DNA of 64,000 nucleotides from Rhyzopertha dominica (lineage: Eukaryota; Arthropoda; Insecta; Coleoptera; Bostrichidae): the NCBI GenBank assembly GCA_025024175.1, contig QCXZ01000041.1, forward strand, positions 10,721,786 to 10,785,785, read 5' to 3'. The notes below the pieces were generated by a model that saw only the letters and a program-made list of their open reading frames with translations, was not told the DNA's origin and made no database searches. This document shows positions 63,441-64,000 of this stretch, one piece after another (within the stretch, counting starts at the first letter, position 1; the number at the start of each line of letters is the position of its first letter). A program made the position numbers and the translations under genes.

Positions 63441-64000
63441 CAAAATTTCCAGAGCTTTGGAAGTCAACCTACGTATGTTTTATATTAAAAAAAGGAAACA
63501 TCAATAATATTAAATACTATCGGCCAATCTCACTCATCTGTAAGTCTTCGAATCTTTAATGCATAAGAACATCGCCAAATGTATTAATAATTTTGTATCA
63601 TCATTTTAGCATGGCTTTATGCCCAAGAGGTCCACTGTGACCAACTTGGCCTGCTTCAGCCAATTTGTTTCTGAAGTACTTGACTCTCAAGGTCAAGTTG
63701 ACGTCATATTTATTGATTTTCGAAATGCGTTTCATCGAATTGATCATTACATTCTCCTAGCTAAATTGGAAGGGTTTGGTTGCACGCCTGCACTTATCCA
63801 ACTGATTAAATCATATCTTATTTGGAGAGAAAATAGGGTTCGCTATGCTAACTTTGTCTCTAACCCATTTTGGCCAAACTCTGGTGTTCTTCAAGGATCC
63901 AATTTAGGTCCCCTTTTGTTTATTCTAATTATCAACGACCTACCAGACTCATTAAATTGTTATAAATTATTGTTTGTAGACGACCTTAAATTGTTCACTA
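63440..64000 (+). pseudogene. Jockey-like LINE reverse transcriptase, runs off window
   Basis: Starts near ELWKSTYVCFILKKGNINNI (63450), broken by stops around 63560. From 63619 it is open to the edge: MPKRSTVTNLACFSQFVSEV, VIFIDFRNAFHRIDH (motif A), PNSGVLQGSNLGPLLF (motif B), LLFVDDLKLF (motif C, FVDD in place of YADD). Motif B has N for S after QG. 5' truncated LINE lying in intron 6 of gene C; the rest is beyond 64000. Confidence 0.8.

Overview
The window is insect nuclear DNA. It is AT-rich, its genes have small exons and large introns, and most of its length is transposable elements (TEs). Gene content and element types (CYP4-clan P450s, Penelope-like elements, Mag-like gypsy, Tc1/mariner, THAP and YqaJ pieces) fit an insect with a large, repeat-rich genome. 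A beetle is possible, but the sequence does not prove the order. Scattered N bases point to a draft assembly.

The host genes are a head-to-tail tandem array of three cytochrome P450 paralogs on the + strand. Gene A (998-38654) has 11 exons and 483 codons. Gene B (42560-52636) has 11 exons and 495 codons. Gene C (56738 onward) shows exons 1-6 and then leaves the window; its exon 2 carries a one-base insertion. All splice phases agree between copies. Two upstream sequence blocks are conserved before all three ATGs. Intron 5 uses a GC donor (AAG|GC) in all three copies. The proteins have an N-terminal membrane anchor, PGP hinge, C-helix WxxxR, I-helix TDT, ExxR, PERF and the heme-Cys loop, but lack the acidic I-helix residue to which most CYP4 enzymes link their heme.

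The rest is mobile DNA, mostly in introns. Because the introns are paralogous, the sister gene often preserves the empty site and gives exact insertion boundaries. Gene A intron 1 (14.3 kb) holds a hAT-like element (1634-2692), a mariner split by about 7.4 kb of other DNA (3799-12310), YqaJ and THAP-YqaJ-type fragments, a Penelope fragment and a Mutator-like non-autonomous element with 9-bp target duplication (13337-15304). That last element carries a small tRNA-containing element. Intron 3 (12.8 kb) holds a truncated LINE, a head-to-head Penelope element, a Mag-like gypsy with apparently identical LTRs nested in a long-inverted-repeat element, a second LINE tail and a 486-bp tandem duplication. 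Intron 5 has an 887-bp insertion with three tRNA-Thr-like units in a palindrome. Intron 6 has a decayed gypsy and a 2.19-kb foldback element with 142-bp tandem repeats. Intron 8 has a 745-bp inverted-repeat element.

Between A and B lies an LTR element reduced to one LTR plus gag. Gene B holds a Helitron-like region (PIF1 helicase tail, long hairpin, 118-bp minisatellite) in intron 3 and a Tc1-like element in intron 6. Between B and C are THAP, Penelope, Jockey and transposase remnants. Gene C has a second mariner copy in intron 1, a Penelope piece and an 885-bp element with 13-bp duplication in intron 3, and a Jockey-like reverse transcriptase running off the right edge.
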